DNA from: Proteus faecis
GTDB taxonomy: Bacteria; Pseudomonadota; Gammaproteobacteria; Enterobacterales; Enterobacteriaceae
Direction of reading: 5' to 3'
DNA: 64,000 bases
NCBI RefSeq assembly: GCF_003144395.1
Contig: NZ_PENZ01000045.1
Coordinates: forward strand, 187,220 to 251,219
The first letter of the stretch is position 1. The number at the start of each line of letters is the position of its first letter. This document shows positions 24,241-33,648 of this stretch, piece by piece. The position numbers were made by a program, and so were the translations under genes. The notes beneath the pieces were generated by a model. It did not search any database, was not told the origin of the DNA, and worked only from the letters and a program-made list of their open reading frames with translations.

Positions 24241-24945
24241 ATGAATGAAATAACAACTCTAGCAGGTGCGGCCGTCACAACGGTCACACTTGCTATTTCT
24301 GCTCTTATCATCGGATTAGTTCTAGCCATGTTGTTTACAGCTTGGGAATCCGCGAGATGGAAAGCCTTTGCTTTCTTAGGAACATGTTGGGTAACACTAA
24401 TTAGAGGACTACCAGAAATGCTGGTGGTTCTTTTTGTCTATTATGGCACCTTGCAAGGCGTCATGATGTTAATGGATGGGATTGATCTCGGTGCTTTCAC
24501 CTTACAAATTGATTTTGGTGATACTGAATCATTGCCTTTCTATTGTGGTGTTATCGCCCTTTCACTTCTTTATGCGTCTTATGCATCCCAAACTTTACGT
24601 GGCGCATTAAAAGCAGTACCTACAGGACAATGGGAAGCCGGCCAAGCCTTAGGCATGGGCCGTATTACTATTTTCTTCCGCTTTATCATGCCTCAAATGT
24701 GGCGTCACGCTTTACCGGGTTTAGGCAATCAGTGGTTAGTTCTATTAAAAGATACGGCTTTAGTCTCATTAATCAGCGTTAATGATTTAATGTTACAAAC
24801 ACAAAGTATCGCTAACCGAACTCAAGAACCTTTTACTTGGTATAGCATTGTTGCATTAATTTATTTGGCAATTACGTTGGTCAGTCAATATATCCTGAAA
24901 TGGTTAGAGATGAGAACGACCCGATTTGAACGGAGTGCCTCATAA
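24241..24945 (+). CDS. artQ: ArtQ, arginine ABC importer permease
   Basis: Membrane subunit of the Art importer. The 234-residue protein has about five membrane helices and the EAA loop contacting the ATPase ([26 protein letters not shown]). Length agrees with E. coli ArtQ (238). Its stop overlaps the start of artM by one base (TAATG), which indicates coupled translation. Confidence 0.95.
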   Translation: MNEITTLAGAAVTTVTLAISALIIGLVLAMLFTAWESARWKAFAFLGTCWVTLIRGLPEMLVVLFVYYGTLQGVMMLMDGIDLGAFTLQIDFGDTESLPFYCGVIALSLLYASYASQTLRGALKAVPTGQWEAGQALGMGRITIFFRFIMPQMWRHALPGLGNQWLVLLKDTALVSLISVNDLMLQTQSIANRTQEPFTWYSIVALIYLAITLVSQYILKWLEMRTTRFERSAS

Positions 24946-25613
24946 TGTGGGATTATATTGTTGATATTTTACCGGGATTACCAACCAGCCTTTCTTTAAC
25001 ATTTGTAGCTCTATTGGTTGCATTTACACTCTCGGTTTTAATGACTTTTGTTTTGGCATTAAAAACACCTGTTATTAGCCAAATAGTAAAAGCCTATATT
25101 ACCTTATTTACTGGTACACCTTTATTAGTACAGTTCTTCTTAATCTATTATGGCCCAGGGCAATTTCCTACGTTGCAAAACTATCCAGCAATATGGGAGT
25201 TACTATCAACACCATGGTTTTGTGCAATGGTTACATTGGCATTAAACAGTGCGGCTTATTCAACTTTACTTTTCTATGGTGCGGTAAGAGCAATTCCGTC
25301 AGGACAGTGGCAATCCTGTCAAGCGTTGGGCATGTCACCCGTACAAACAGCACGAGTGATATTACCTTACGCATTTAAGCGTGCGCTTTCATCCTATTCA
25401 AACGAAGTGGTCTTAATATTCAAAAGTACCTCACTTGCCAGTACTATCACCTTACTTGAATTAACAGGTTATAGCCGACAAGTTTTTGGTCAGAGTTATG
25501 ATGTGATGGTCTTTGTTGCAGCAGGCATTATTTATCTGTGTATCAATGGAATGCTGACACTTTTAATGAGATTGATTGAGAAAAAAGCCTTAGAGTTTGA
25601 ACATCGTAATTAA
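24945..25613 (+). CDS. artM: ArtM, arginine ABC importer permease
   Basis: Second permease of the Art importer; 222 residues, the E. coli length. It shows the His/Glu/Gln-type permease sequence with EAA loop IPSGQWQSCQALGMSPVQTARVILP. It is the last gene of artPIQM and is followed by a strong terminator. Confidence 0.95.
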   Translation: MWDYIVDILPGLPTSLSLTFVALLVAFTLSVLMTFVLALKTPVISQIVKAYITLFTGTPLLVQFFLIYYGPGQFPTLQNYPAIWELLSTPWFCAMVTLALNSAAYSTLLFYGAVRAIPSGQWQSCQALGMSPVQTARVILPYAFKRALSSYSNEVVLIFKSTSLASTITLLELTGYSRQVFGQSYDVMVFVAAGIIYLCINGMLTLLMRLIEKKALEFEHRN

Positions 25614-25640
25614 AAACGCATAAACTGACCTATGAATATA

Positions 25641-25677
25641 AAAACACCCCAGCAATTTTCATTCTGGGGTGTTTTTA
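25641..25677. terminator. Intrinsic terminator after artM
   Basis: Arms ACACCCCAG and CTGGGGTGT flank an 11-nt loop, preceded by AAAA and followed by TTTT. It terminates the art operon and could also act for the convergent rlmC side. Confidence 0.85.
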
Positions 25678-25692
25678 TATGTCTGAATAAAC

Positions 25693-25726
25693 AATAAAAA
25701 CGCTCGATGTGATCCATTGAGCGTCA
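25693..25726 (-). terminator. Probable terminator of rlmC
   Basis: Arms ACGCTC and GAGCGT, with extra pairing inside the loop, are followed on the minus strand by TTTTTATT. It lies about 50 nt after the rlmC stop. Confidence 0.6.
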
Positions 25727-25773
25727 ATACATTATTTATACTAACGCTGAGCTATTATTTTTTAATAACTATC

Positions 25774-26907
25774 TTAGCTGTCTTGTAATATCAATAATGT
25801 AAGGACTTCATAGTGAGAAGTATGAGGAAACATATCAAACAATTGCACTCTATCTATCTGATAGTGTGAAAGTTGCTGAATATCTTTCGCCATAGTTTGA
25901 GCATTACAACTTGAATAAAGAATAAAGCGAGGTTTCATTTTATTTAGATAACCACACAATACCTCACCAATACCTCGCCTTGGTGGATTAACAAGCACTA
26001 ATTCAGGAACAGACTCTTTAGCCAATGCATAGCCCGTTGAATCTAACGCTTGAAACTCAACATGCTCTAACCCTAACTCCTGAGCCGATAAACGTGCACA
26101 TTCAATCGCTTCTGGACTAATTTCAATCCCTGTTAAGTGGGTGGATTTATCTGCACAATGCAACCCAAACCCTCCTGATCCACAAAACATATCCCACAGA
26201 TGCGTGATATTTAATTCTCTTACCCAACGACCTGCCGTGGCATAAAGTGATGAAGCCACCGCCGGATTAGTTTGGAAAAAACCTCTAGGACGAATATGCA
26301 ATGGAATTTGGTTAAGTGATTCATCTAAGAACGTTTTTTCTGTCAGAATAATTTCTTGCTCACCTTCCAAAATAGCCATATGTATAGGTTGAATATTGAC
26401 GGAAATAACGACCAATTGGGGTAATTGCGCTTGTAACCAAGGAAGTGCTTTACGAAGTTGTTCTAGTTTTTTTTCTGAACGCAAAACAAAGCGCAGCATC
26501 ATCGTGCTATTACTTCGGCTCTCCGTTAATAAAATAAACTTAAGCTCACCACGACGACGTTCAATGTCGTAAGGTACTAACCCTGCTTTCGCAATAAATG
26601 TTTTTAAAACAGGGAATACAGGTGCAAAAGAAGCTGGGTACAGTGGACATTCGCATAAATCAACAGCGACACTTTCTTTAGTTTTTAAACCTAATATTGG
26701 TCTTTCGACACTCCCGCTGACGACCATTTTGGCTTTATTACGAAACTGCGCCTGTTGGCTTTCAACGGGTGCTAATTTATCAAAAGCATAATCTTCTGGA
26801 AGTAATGCTAATAGGCTATGCTGTTTTTTCTTGATTTGTTCAGGATAAGCAAGAGAAAGCCATTCACAAGAATGACATTCACCCGCACTAAATCGTGCGC
26901 ATTGCAT
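25774..26907 (-). CDS. rlmC: RlmC, 23S rRNA (uracil-747-C5)-methyltransferase
   Basis: RlmC (RumB) makes m5U747 in 23S rRNA using SAM. The 377-residue protein (E. coli 375) has the N-terminal cysteine cluster for a 4Fe-4S centre ([16 protein letters not shown] plus a later CECPLYP), the SAM-binding [26 protein letters not shown], and the catalytic Cys in [14 protein letters not shown]. It is a separate transcription unit convergent with art. Confidence 0.95.
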   Translation of the reverse strand: MQCARFSAGECHSCEWLSLAYPEQIKKKQHSLLALLPEDYAFDKLAPVESQQAQFRNKAKMVVSGSVERPILGLKTKESVAVDLCECPLYPASFAPVFPVLKTFIAKAGLVPYDIERRRGELKFILLTESRSNSTMMLRFVLRSEKKLEQLRKALPWLQAQLPQLVVISVNIQPIHMAILEGEQEIILTEKTFLDESLNQIPLHIRPRGFFQTNPAVASSLYATAGRWVRELNITHLWDMFCGSGGFGLHCADKSTHLTGIEISPEAIECARLSAQELGLEHVEFQALDSTGYALAKESVPELVLVNPPRRGIGEVLCGYLNKMKPRFILYSSCNAQTMAKDIQQLSHYQIDRVQLFDMFPHTSHYEVLTLLILQDS

Positions 26908-26937
26908 AAGATTTTGTGACCGTTATGGAGATTAATA

Positions 26938-27447
26938 TTAATGTACAGTATAAGAAGAGTCAGTTGATGTGCTATTTATCTCAACATCTTCTTCATCTTC
27001 GTTTTCACTTTCTTGCTTTTCACCATACAAGAAACCGTTATTAAAAATTTCGCTAATAACTTCAGCTGATTGCTCTTCTGCTTTTTGTAAGAACAGATCA
27101 AATTGATTAAGTGAAATACCTGCAGCAACTGGAAATGATTGGCAAAAAACTAATTTTGGTAAGTTCTCGTCACTAATTTCTAAAAATGTTTTAATAAATA
27201 AAGAACTTGCATTAATTTGGCTTAAATTTGCCATTAATGGCACTATTGCTGACGGTTTTAGCTCAGCGATAGCGGTAAATACAAGCACATCTTCAAGAAT
27301 ATCAATTTTGGCATCAAAAATACCACTGATATATTGAAGGTGAGGTAAATGTAACGCCTGACAAGAGTCACATTCATAATAAGCGATCTGCAATTCATCA
27401 AGCCAAGACTTTAGCTGATCCAGATCGGTAGTCACAACAGCGTTCAT
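26938..27447 (-). CDS. ybjN: YbjN family protein
   Basis: The 169-residue protein matches E. coli YbjN (158), a cytosolic protein with a type-III-secretion-chaperone-like fold and sensory/regulatory effects but no defined biochemical activity. The core includes LKSWLDELQIAYYECDSCQALHLPHLQ. The C-terminus is a low-complexity acidic/Ser-Thr tail (ESENEDEEDVEINSTSTDSS), which accounts for the extra length. It lies 30 nt upstream of rlmC on the same strand. Confidence 0.85.
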   Translation of the reverse strand: MNAVVTTDLDQLKSWLDELQIAYYECDSCQALHLPHLQYISGIFDAKIDILEDVLVFTAIAELKPSAIVPLMANLSQINASSLFIKTFLEISDENLPKLVFCQSFPVAAGISLNQFDLFLQKAEEQSAEVISEIFNNGFLYGEKQESENEDEEDVEINSTSTDSSYTVH

Positions 27448-27612
27448 TCAAATAACCTTTACGCGCAAAAAAAGAGTGCCTGTTGGCATTGATGCTATTT
27501 TGCCACTTTTTCTATCTTGAAGGCACTAATAAATAGAAAAACTAAGAAAATTAAGCCAATTTACACATTGCGTTTTCTTAGTTTCTAATACATTTTGAGG
27601 AAAAACAGATAG

Positions 27613-27918
27613 CTACTTTTCGTTATTCTCTTTTTTCTTTTGACTCTTTGTAGACTGATGATCAATCCCTAAAAAAGTTAATCGATAAATAGCACGCCAT
27701 ACTATATGGATAGCTGGCGGGATCATGCAGATAACCCCTAATACAACTAACGTTAATTGTCCTGTATATGTTCCTAGCCACTGCGGAGAGGTCATATATT
27801 GATTAATATAAAGATAAGCAACCACCAATAAAATAATCCCTATTATTTCAATGATGATAATAGGTTTTGGCATATCTGACAGTGATTTCATATCTCGATT
27901 TGAAGGCTTTTCCATCAT
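27613..27918 (-). CDS. ybjC: YbjC-like DUF1418 small membrane protein
   Basis: The 101-residue protein has two predicted membrane helices (about residues 18-40 and 52-75) and a charged C-terminus (KSQKKKENNEK). The pattern MPKPIIIIEIIGIILLVVAYL and LGVICMIPPAIHIVWRAIYRL matches E. coli YbjC (DUF1418), which also sits beside grxA. Function unknown. The start is ATG 27918 or 27915, near a GGAG box. Divergent from grxA. Confidence 0.8.
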   Translation of the reverse strand: MMEKPSNRDMKSLSDMPKPIIIIEIIGIILLVVAYLYINQYMTSPQWLGTYTGQLTLVVLGVICMIPPAIHIVWRAIYRLTFLGIDHQSTKSQKKKENNEK

Positions 27919-28086
27919 TTCTCCGCTAAATGCAGTGTTGCAGTCCTATCTCATTATTCAGCAAATTGGTATAATTTATCACACTAAAAGGCAATAACTG
28001 TTTTTATTTAGCCTAATAAAAGGGCATAGTAACAACCAATAGAAACTATTATGCCTGAATTTTATTTCCTCAATAAGGAGTGTCGT

Positions 28087-28350
28087 ATGTTTGTTGTCAT
28101 TTTTGGTCGCCCTGGTTGCCCATATTGTGTTCGTGCGAAACAACTGGCTGAAACTTTGTCTGAAAAACGTGACGATTTCGATTTCCGTTATGTTGATATT
28201 CAAGCAGAAGGAATTACAAAAGCTGATTTATCTAAAACTGTCGGTAAACCAGTTGAAACTGTGCCACAAATTTTTATTGATGAGAAACACATTGGTGGTT
28301 GCACAGATTTTGAAGCTTATGCTAAAGAAAATTTAGGCATCTACAACTAA
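28087..28350 (+). CDS. grxA: Glutaredoxin 1
   Basis: Grx1 reduces ribonucleotide reductase, PAPS reductase and other disulfides using glutathione. The 87-residue protein (E. coli 85) has the active site GCPYCVRAK (CPYC at residues 11-14), cis-Pro in TVPQIFID, and GGCTDFE. The ATG at 28087 follows AAGGAG; an upstream ATG at 28051 has no family support. It is a single-gene unit ending in a long perfect hairpin. Confidence 0.96.
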   Translation: MFVVIFGRPGCPYCVRAKQLAETLSEKRDDFDFRYVDIQAEGITKADLSKTVGKPVETVPQIFIDEKHIGGCTDFEAYAKENLGIYN

Positions 28351-28354
28351 TTCA

Positions 28355-28408
28355 AAAGCGCTAAAACAGATTATTTATCAATATGTTTTAGCGCTTTCTT
28401 TTTTTTTC
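28355..28408 (+). terminator. Strong intrinsic terminator of grxA
   Basis: Perfect 14-bp arms (AAAGCGCTAAAACA and TGTTTTAGCGCTTT) flank a 15-nt AT-rich loop, followed by C and nine T. Confidence 0.9.
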
Positions 28409-28475
28409 ATCATGACTTTTCTCTTTACCTACCTTCTCTTTCTAAAAAAAACTCTATTTTTTTTCATTAGTCAGC

Positions 28476-28508
28476 GAACTTTCTTTCTAACCCGTAGTCT
28501 GAATAAGT
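28476..28508 (+). promoter_or_regulatory. Sigma-E promoter of rybB
   Basis: The -35 element GAACTT (28476-28481) and the -10 element TCTGA (28498-28502) are separated by 16 nt, the spacing and sequence of the sigma-E consensus. The expected start point is the G at 28509, exactly the first base of the RybB homology. This implies induction by envelope stress. Confidence 0.88.
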
Positions 28509-28592
28509 GCCACTGCTTTTCTTTGATGTCCCCAAATATTGAGGAGCCCGATAGTTTCAACCCTTTTGGTGAAATAACTGTCGGGTTTTTTA
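28509..28592 (+). ncRNA. rybB: RybB, sigma-E-dependent Hfq-binding small RNA
   Basis: RybB represses outer-membrane porin mRNAs by base pairing through its 5' end. The first 27 bases, from GCCACTGCTTTTCTTTGATG onwards, match the E. coli RybB 5' region that contains the seed. The middle GAGGAGCCC is also shared. The 3' part is a terminator hairpin (CCCGATAGTT...AACTGTCGGG) followed by TTTTTTATT, divergent in sequence from E. coli but equivalent in structure. A sigma-E promoter is placed correctly upstream. It lies between grxA and yjbQ. A 62-codon open frame over this region is not a gene. Confidence 0.92.
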
Positions 28593-28603
28593 TTGCTTGA
28601 TAT

Positions 28604-29029
28604 TTAGTAACACTCACCTTGCAATGTCACAATAATACGACGCTCTCCCCCGTGATTACGATGTTCACCAAGATAAATCCCCTGCCAAATTCCTAAATTC
28701 AACTCACCTTGACTAATAGGGATCGTAACACTTTGTCCAAGTAAGCTACTTTTAATGTGCGCAGGCATATCATCACTGCCTTCATAGGTGTGAAGATAGT
28801 CATCCTCGTCCTCTTTTACACTTCGATTAAAAAAGCTTTCAAAGTCACTTCGAACTGTCGGATCCGCATTTTCATTAATCGTTAAAGAAGCCGATGTATG
28901 TTGAATAAAAAAATGAGCAATTCCAATTTTATATTGTCTTAGTTGCGGTAATTCTTGAATCAATGTTTGTGTAATTAAGTGAAATCCTCTTGGCCTTGCA
29001 TTAAGGACTATATTTTTCTGGAACCACAT
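28604..29029 (-). CDS. yjbQ: YjbQ family (UPF0047) protein
   Basis: The 141-residue protein matches E. coli YjbQ (138), which has weak thiamin-phosphate-synthase-like activity in vitro; its true role is not established. Conserved blocks are QHTSASLTINENADPTVRSDFE, YEGSDDMPAHIKSSLLG and GIWQGIYLGEHRNHGGERRIIVTLQGE, including the metal-coordinating His residues. The ATG at 29029 (MWFQKNIVL) is chosen because it aligns with E. coli and GAGG lies upstream. It is convergent with rybB, only 11 nt apart. Confidence 0.9.
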   Translation of the reverse strand: MWFQKNIVLNARPRGFHLITQTLIQELPQLRQYKIGIAHFFIQHTSASLTINENADPTVRSDFESFFNRSVKEDEDDYLHTYEGSDDMPAHIKSSLLGQSVTIPISQGELNLGIWQGIYLGEHRNHGGERRIIVTLQGECY

Positions 29030-29267
29030 AAAGTTATACCTCATTGAAGATAAGAAAAAGAACGATGCGAGAGTAATAACACAAGCGCAATACTCTTTTT
29101 AAGCGTGCTTGAGCTCAGTTTGGTATAAAACTGACAAATTTTTTAAAAAAGCACAATTAAATAAGAAAAAAACACTTTACCCCTATTACTCCCTCATTTA
29201 CCCTTAAAAACTTGCGTATTATGTATCATAAACATCGCTTATCAATACGACATGTATGGAGCCTACT

Positions 29268-29879
29268 TTGCTGGAACAATTCAATTTAGCCGTATTTTCA
29301 ATAATGAATGCAACACCTGCGGCATCGCCTTTAGAAATCGGTACGGCGATAATTATTGCTAAGTACCTTGTCTATCTTTTTCCGTTATCTTTAGTGTTCT
29401 ATTGGTTATGGGGTAATGAAAAACATCTTAGTCAGCAAAGAGCATTAGCATGTAAAGCGGCTGTCTCTTTGGGTATCGCACTTTCTATCTCTTGGATGAT
29501 TGGTGCTATTGCTCCTCATGACCGCCCTTTTGCTGCCAACATTGGCTACAACTTTCTTGATCATGATGCAACACCATCATTCCCAAGTAACCATGGTACC
29601 TTTGTTTTCACCATTGCTTTAGCTTATCTCTTTTGGCATAACAGCAAACGCATTGGCTATATTATGCTCGGTTTAGGAATTGCGATTGCTTGGGCACGTA
29701 TCTACCTTGGTGTGCATTGGCCAATCGATATGATTGGTGCTTTTATTGTTGCTCTACTCTCTTGTGGCCTTTGCCAGATCTTCTGGTCTAAAGGCGGTGA
29801 TATACTCCAAAAATGGGTACAACACCTCTATCAGCTCTGTTTCGCTTATCCTATTCGTAAAGGTTGGACAAAGGCCTAA
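29268..29879 (+). CDS. ybjG: YbjG, PAP2-type undecaprenyl-diphosphate phosphatase
   Basis: YbjG dephosphorylates undecaprenyl pyrophosphate on the periplasmic face, recycling the lipid carrier for peptidoglycan synthesis. PAP2 motifs are visible: HDRPF, SFPSNHGT and ARIYLGVHWPIDM, between membrane helices. A TTG start at 29268 is preferred: it gives MLEQFNL, aligning with the E. coli MLENLNL, and GGAG (29258-29261) lies 6 nt upstream. The in-frame ATG at 29256 overlaps that box and has none of its own. This gives 203 residues against 198 in E. coli. Confidence 0.92.
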   Translation: MLEQFNLAVFSIMNATPAASPLEIGTAIIIAKYLVYLFPLSLVFYWLWGNEKHLSQQRALACKAAVSLGIALSISWMIGAIAPHDRPFAANIGYNFLDHDATPSFPSNHGTFVFTIALAYLFWHNSKRIGYIMLGLGIAIAWARIYLGVHWPIDMIGAFIVALLSCGLCQIFWSKGGDILQKWVQHLYQLCFAYPIRKGWTKA

Positions 29880-29893
29880 CCTTTCTAAGATCG

Positions 29894-29921
29894 AAAAGGC
29901 CACATTTATGTGGCCTTTTTA
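29894..29921 (+). terminator. Intrinsic terminator of ybjG
   Basis: Arms AAAAGGCCACA and TGTGGCCTTTT flank a 4-nt loop and run into T residues, 15 nt after the stop. Confidence 0.88.
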
Positions 29922-30781
29922 TATTTAACTTAAGTGCCTTCCCTCTTCAATATATTAATATATAAATAAAAATATTCTCTACTATTATATTAATCGTCCA
30001 AAAGTAAATGTGTTGTTATTTTAATCAAGTTTAAACTTTTATATTCGTTGTATAACAACCTACCCAACTCATTTATTAACGAATTTATTGTTGTTTTTAT
30101 AAACAATATTCTATTTATAAATGAAATATAGCTATATTCATTTCATAAAATAAAAAAATTCATTAATAAATAATCATATTGCATCGTTTCTATATTCTTT
30201 TATTTACTTTTAAATATTAATTAAGAAAAATAATTTTTCATTAAATTTCAATATGATACACTGTTAATATAATGTTCCAATTGTAAATAAAAATAACCTA
30301 ATTGATTTTAATCATCTATTTACCAAATAATAAAAACACCCAAGAAAAATCATTAACATGTGAATGTTTAGGCATTTAGCTTTATTTAATACTTACCTTA
30401 AAATTGGAAAATTATTTCAATATGTTTAAAAAACCAATTCAAAAAACATAAAATATAAAAAATGTTACATTTTTAGGTTTTTCAGTTATATTTAGCATTT
30501 GAGATGGTGATCACGGTAGTTTATCCTGAAAAACACTATATTCTGCACCTCTTAAGTCTGGATATAAACTTATTGAATATTTTTTCAAATTTTAAAAGAG
30601 CTTAATTCTTTTGAAAGTTAAAGATTTTTATATGTGGTAATTGAAGATATTGAGATAACACCAGGTGCTCAATAAACTCATTTATTCATAATTAAATTTA
30701 TACCGTAGTTGTTTCTAGAAAATACAATTGCGCTCTTATTTTTCTTCATTATTTTTTTACCGCGTTATTTCGGAGAGTATT
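29922..30781. promoter_or_regulatory. Long, extremely AT-rich region upstream of sdaC (860 bp)
   Basis: No gene is credible here. The stretch 29940-30480 is close to 80% A+T with many A/T tracts, the kind of DNA bound by H-NS and Lrp. Around 30503-30518 there is a palindromic TGATCA (GGTGATCACGG). Lrp control of sdaC is known in E. coli, and lrp is in this window; direct Lrp binding here is inference. Confidence 0.5.
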
Positions 30782-32098
30782 ATGGATACAACCAAAGCTG
30801 GTTCTATCGCATCGGGTAACACCCAAGGTGATTACAAAACATGGCGTAAGTCAGATACTGTATGGATGTTAGGTTTATACGGCACAGCTATCGGTGCTGG
30901 CGTTCTATTTTTACCTATCAACGCAGGGATTGGTGGTTTAATTCCTCTGTTGATCATGTTAGTGCTTGCATTCCCAATGACCTTCTTTGCACACCGTGGT
31001 ATGTGTCGCTTTGTGCTATCAGGTAAAAACCCTGGTGAAGATATTACTGAAGTTGTTGAAGAACACTTTGGTAAAACTGCAGGTAAACTAATCACACTGC
31101 TTTATTTCTTTGCAATTTATCCTATTTTATTAGTTTATAGTGTTGCTATCACTAATACTGTAGAAAGCTTTATTGTAAACCAAATGCATATGGCTGCTCC
31201 TCCTCGCGCAATTTTATCACTGATCCTGATCGTTGGTATCATGTGTATTATTCGCTTTGGTGAACAAGCTATTGTTAAAGCAATGAGCGTGCTGGTATTC
31301 CCATTTGTTGCAATCTTGATGGTACTTGCACTGTATCTGATCCCAGAATGGAATGGTGCAATCCTTGAGACTCTCTCTTTTGATCACGCAACCACTTCTG
31401 GCATGGGTCAAGGCCTATTAGTAACCTTATGGTTAGCTATCCCTGTAATGGTGTTCTCTTTCAATCACTCTCCAATCATCTCTGCGTTTGCAGTTGCAAA
31501 ACGCGAAGAATACGGCGAAAACGCAGAGAAAAAATGTTCACGCATTTTAGCTTATGCACACATCATGATGGTTATCACTGTTATGTTCTTCGTGTTTAGC
31601 TGTGTATTTAGCTTAACACCAGAAAACTTAGCAGAAGCAAAAGCACAAAACATTAGTATCCTGTCTTACCTTGCTAACCATTTTGAAGCACCCGTTATCG
31701 CTTATATTGCACCTTTCATTGCCTTCGTTGCGATTACTAAATCTTTCTTAGGCCACTATTTAGGTGCCCGTGAAGGTTTCAATGGTTTAATCATCAAATC
31801 ACTGCGTGAAAAAGGTAAAACAATCGAAAAAGATCGTTTAAATAAAATCACTGCACTGTTTATGCTGGTTACAACTTGGATCGTTGCGACATTAAACCCA
31901 AGTATTTTAGGTATGATTGAAACATTAGGTGGACCAATTATCGCAATGTTGTTGTTCCTGATGCCTATGTATGCAATCCGCAAAGTACCAGCGATGAAGA
32001 AATATGCTGGCCACATCAGCAACGTATTTGTTGTAGTTATGGGTCTTATCGCAATCTCAGCAGTTTTCTATAGCTTAATTAACTCTTTCATGGGCTAA
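30782..32098 (+). CDS. sdaC: SdaC, serine/proton symporter (HAAAP family)
   Basis: SdaC imports L-serine for catabolism. The 438-residue product (E. coli 429) has eleven or so membrane helices. It closely follows E. coli Sda[57 protein letters not shown] and TLGGPIIAM. The ATG at 30782 follows CGGAGAG; the open frame extends upstream to 30728 without family support. sdaB follows after 122 nt that contain a hairpin. Confidence 0.96.
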   Translation: MDTTKAGSIASGNTQGDYKTWRKSDTVWMLGLYGTAIGAGVLFLPINAGIGGLIPLLIMLVLAFPMTFFAHRGMCRFVLSGKNPGEDITEVVEEHFGKTAGKLITLLYFFAIYPILLVYSVAITNTVESFIVNQMHMAAPPRAILSLILIVGIMCIIRFGEQAIVKAMSVLVFPFVAILMVLALYLIPEWNGAILETLSFDHATTSGMGQGLLVTLWLAIPVMVFSFNHSPIISAFAVAKREEYGENAEKKCSRILAYAHIMMVITVMFFVFSCVFSLTPENLAEAKAQNISILSYLANHFEAPVIAYIAPFIAFVAITKSFLGHYLGAREGFNGLIIKSLREKGKTIEKDRLNKITALFMLVTTWIVATLNPSILGMIETLGGPIIAMLLFLMPMYAIRKVPAMKKYAGHISNVFVVVMGLIAISAVFYSLINSFMG

Positions 32099-32109
32099 TA
32101 AAGCATCAC

Positions 32110-32139
32110 ATGGCTACTTTCTGAAAAGAGAGTAGCCAT
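32110..32139 (+). repeat. Hairpin between sdaC and sdaB
   Basis: ATGGCTACTTTCT pairs with AGAGAGTAGCCAT (one mismatch) around a 4-nt loop. No T-run follows, so it is more likely an mRNA processing or stability element in the sdaC-sdaB transcript than a terminator. Confidence 0.5.
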
Positions 32140-32220
32140 TGCTTTAGAGTTCAAAACTGACACTTAACATTCTAATAATCACACAGTTGCGCCTTTAAAT
32201 GAATTAGGGAGGCGAATATT

Positions 32221-33585
32221 ATGGTTAGCGTCTTTGATATTTTTAAAATTGGTATTGGCCCTTCAAGCTCACACACTGTAGGTCCAATGAAAGCAGGTAA
32301 AGGATTTGTTGATTTGCTTGCTGAAAAAAACCTTCTCTCTTCTGTTTCCCGCGTTATCGTTGATGTTTATGGCTCTTTATCTTTAACAGGTAAAGGTCAC
32401 GCAACGGATATTGCTATTATTATGGGACTCGCAGGAAATTTACCTGATACTGTCGATATTGATTCTATCGCGCCATTTATAAAACAAGTAGAAACAACCG
32501 GTCGCTTAATGCTGGCAAATGGCATAAAAGAAGTAGATTTTCCGGTTGAAGGCGGTATGAATTTTCATAAAACCAATCTGCCTCTCCATGAAAATGGCAT
32601 GACTATTACCGCTTATAACGGTGAACAGATTTTATTGAAAAAAACTTATTATTCTATTGGTGGCGGTTTTATTGTTGATGAAGAACATTTTGGCCAACCT
32701 GAAGAAAATACAGTTCAAGTTCCTTATCCTTATCAATATGCGGCTGATTTACGACGCCATTGCAAAGAAACAGGCCTTTCTTTATCCGCATTAGTGATGC
32801 AAAACGAATTAGCATTACGTAGCAAAGAAGAAATCTCATCCCATTTTGCTGCTGTTTGGGAAGTGATGAAATCAGGTATTGAACGCGGTGTAAATACCGA
32901 AGGCTTATTACCAGGACCATTACGCGTGCCTCGTCGTGCTTCTGCATTACGCCGCATGTTAGTCACAGAAGATAAAACGACAACAGATCCAATGACAGTG
33001 GTTGACTGGATTAATATGTTTGCCCTTGCCGTGAATGAAGAAAATGCGGCGGGTGGACGTGTTGTCACAGCACCAACAAACGGTGCCTGTGGTATTATCC
33101 CAGCAGTATTGTCTTACTATGATAAATTTATTCGTCCTGTAAATGAAAACTCTTACACTCGCTTTTTCTTAGTTGCTGGTGTTATTGGTTCACTTTACAA
33201 AATGAATGCATCTATCTCAGGTGCTGAAGTCGGTTGCCAAGGTGAAGTTGGTGTTGCTTGTTCAATGGCTGCAGGTGCATTAACTGAACTTTTAGGTGGT
33301 AGCCCAGAACAAGTTTGCATTGCAGCGGAAATTGCGATGGAGCATAACTTAGGACTTACCTGTGACCCAGTAGCAGGACAAGTACAAGTTCCTTGTATTG
33401 AACGTAATGCTATCGCAGCCGTACAAGCAGTAAACTCATCGCGCATGGCTTTACGTCGTGTCAGCGATCCTCGTATTTGTTTAGATAAAGTCATTGAAAC
33501 AATGTACGAAACAGGTAAAGACATTAATGCTAAATATCGTGAAACCTCTCAAGGTGGATTAGCTATTAAAATTTCCTGTGACTAA
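32221..33585 (+). CDS. sdaB: L-serine dehydratase (L-serine ammonia-lyase), SdaB type
   Basis: This 4Fe-4S enzyme converts L-serine to pyruvate and ammonia. The 454-residue protein (E. coli SdaB 455) has the N-terminal beta domain with GPSSSHTVGPMKAG and the C-terminal alpha domain with GACGIIPAV. The cysteines expected to hold the cluster are in GVACSMAAG, LTCDPVAG and QVPCIERNA. Pairing with sdaC gives the sdaCB arrangement, so SdaB rather than SdaA is favoured. The ribosome site GGGAGGCG precedes the ATG. Confidence 0.95.
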   Translation: MVSVFDIFKIGIGPSSSHTVGPMKAGKGFVDLLAEKNLLSSVSRVIVDVYGSLSLTGKGHATDIAIIMGLAGNLPDTVDIDSIAPFIKQVETTGRLMLANGIKEVDFPVEGGMNFHKTNLPLHENGMTITAYNGEQILLKKTYYSIGGGFIVDEEHFGQPEENTVQVPYPYQYAADLRRHCKETGLSLSALVMQNELALRSKEEISSHFAAVWEVMKSGIERGVNTEGLLPGPLRVPRRASALRRMLVTEDKTTTDPMTVVDWINMFALAVNEENAAGGRVVTAPTNGACGIIPAVLSYYDKFIRPVNENSYTRFFLVAGVIGSLYKMNASISGAEVGCQGEVGVACSMAAGALTELLGGSPEQVCIAAEIAMEHNLGLTCDPVAGQVQVPCIERNAIAAVQAVNSSRMALRRVSDPRICLDKVIETMYETGKDINAKYRETSQGGLAIKISCD

Positions 33586-33621
33586 CCCTGTGAGTCTTAA
33601 ATACTGATAGCTATAATAGAT

Positions 33622-33648
33622 AAGGCGCTGATATCAGCGCCTTTTTTG
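33622..33648 (+). terminator. Intrinsic terminator of sdaCB
   Basis: A perfect palindrome centred on GATATC with arms GGCGCTGAT and ATCAGCGCC is followed by six T, 38 nt after the sdaB stop. Confidence 0.88.

Noticed and set aside
28030-28070. OxyR site before grxA suggested by ATAG and CTAT elements
   Set aside because: The spacing between ATAG and CTAT does not fit the OxyR pattern, so no site was claimed.
28412-28600. 62-codon plus-strand open frame after grxA
   Set aside because: It covers the rybB promoter and sRNA; there is no ribosome site and the composition follows the noncoding DNA.
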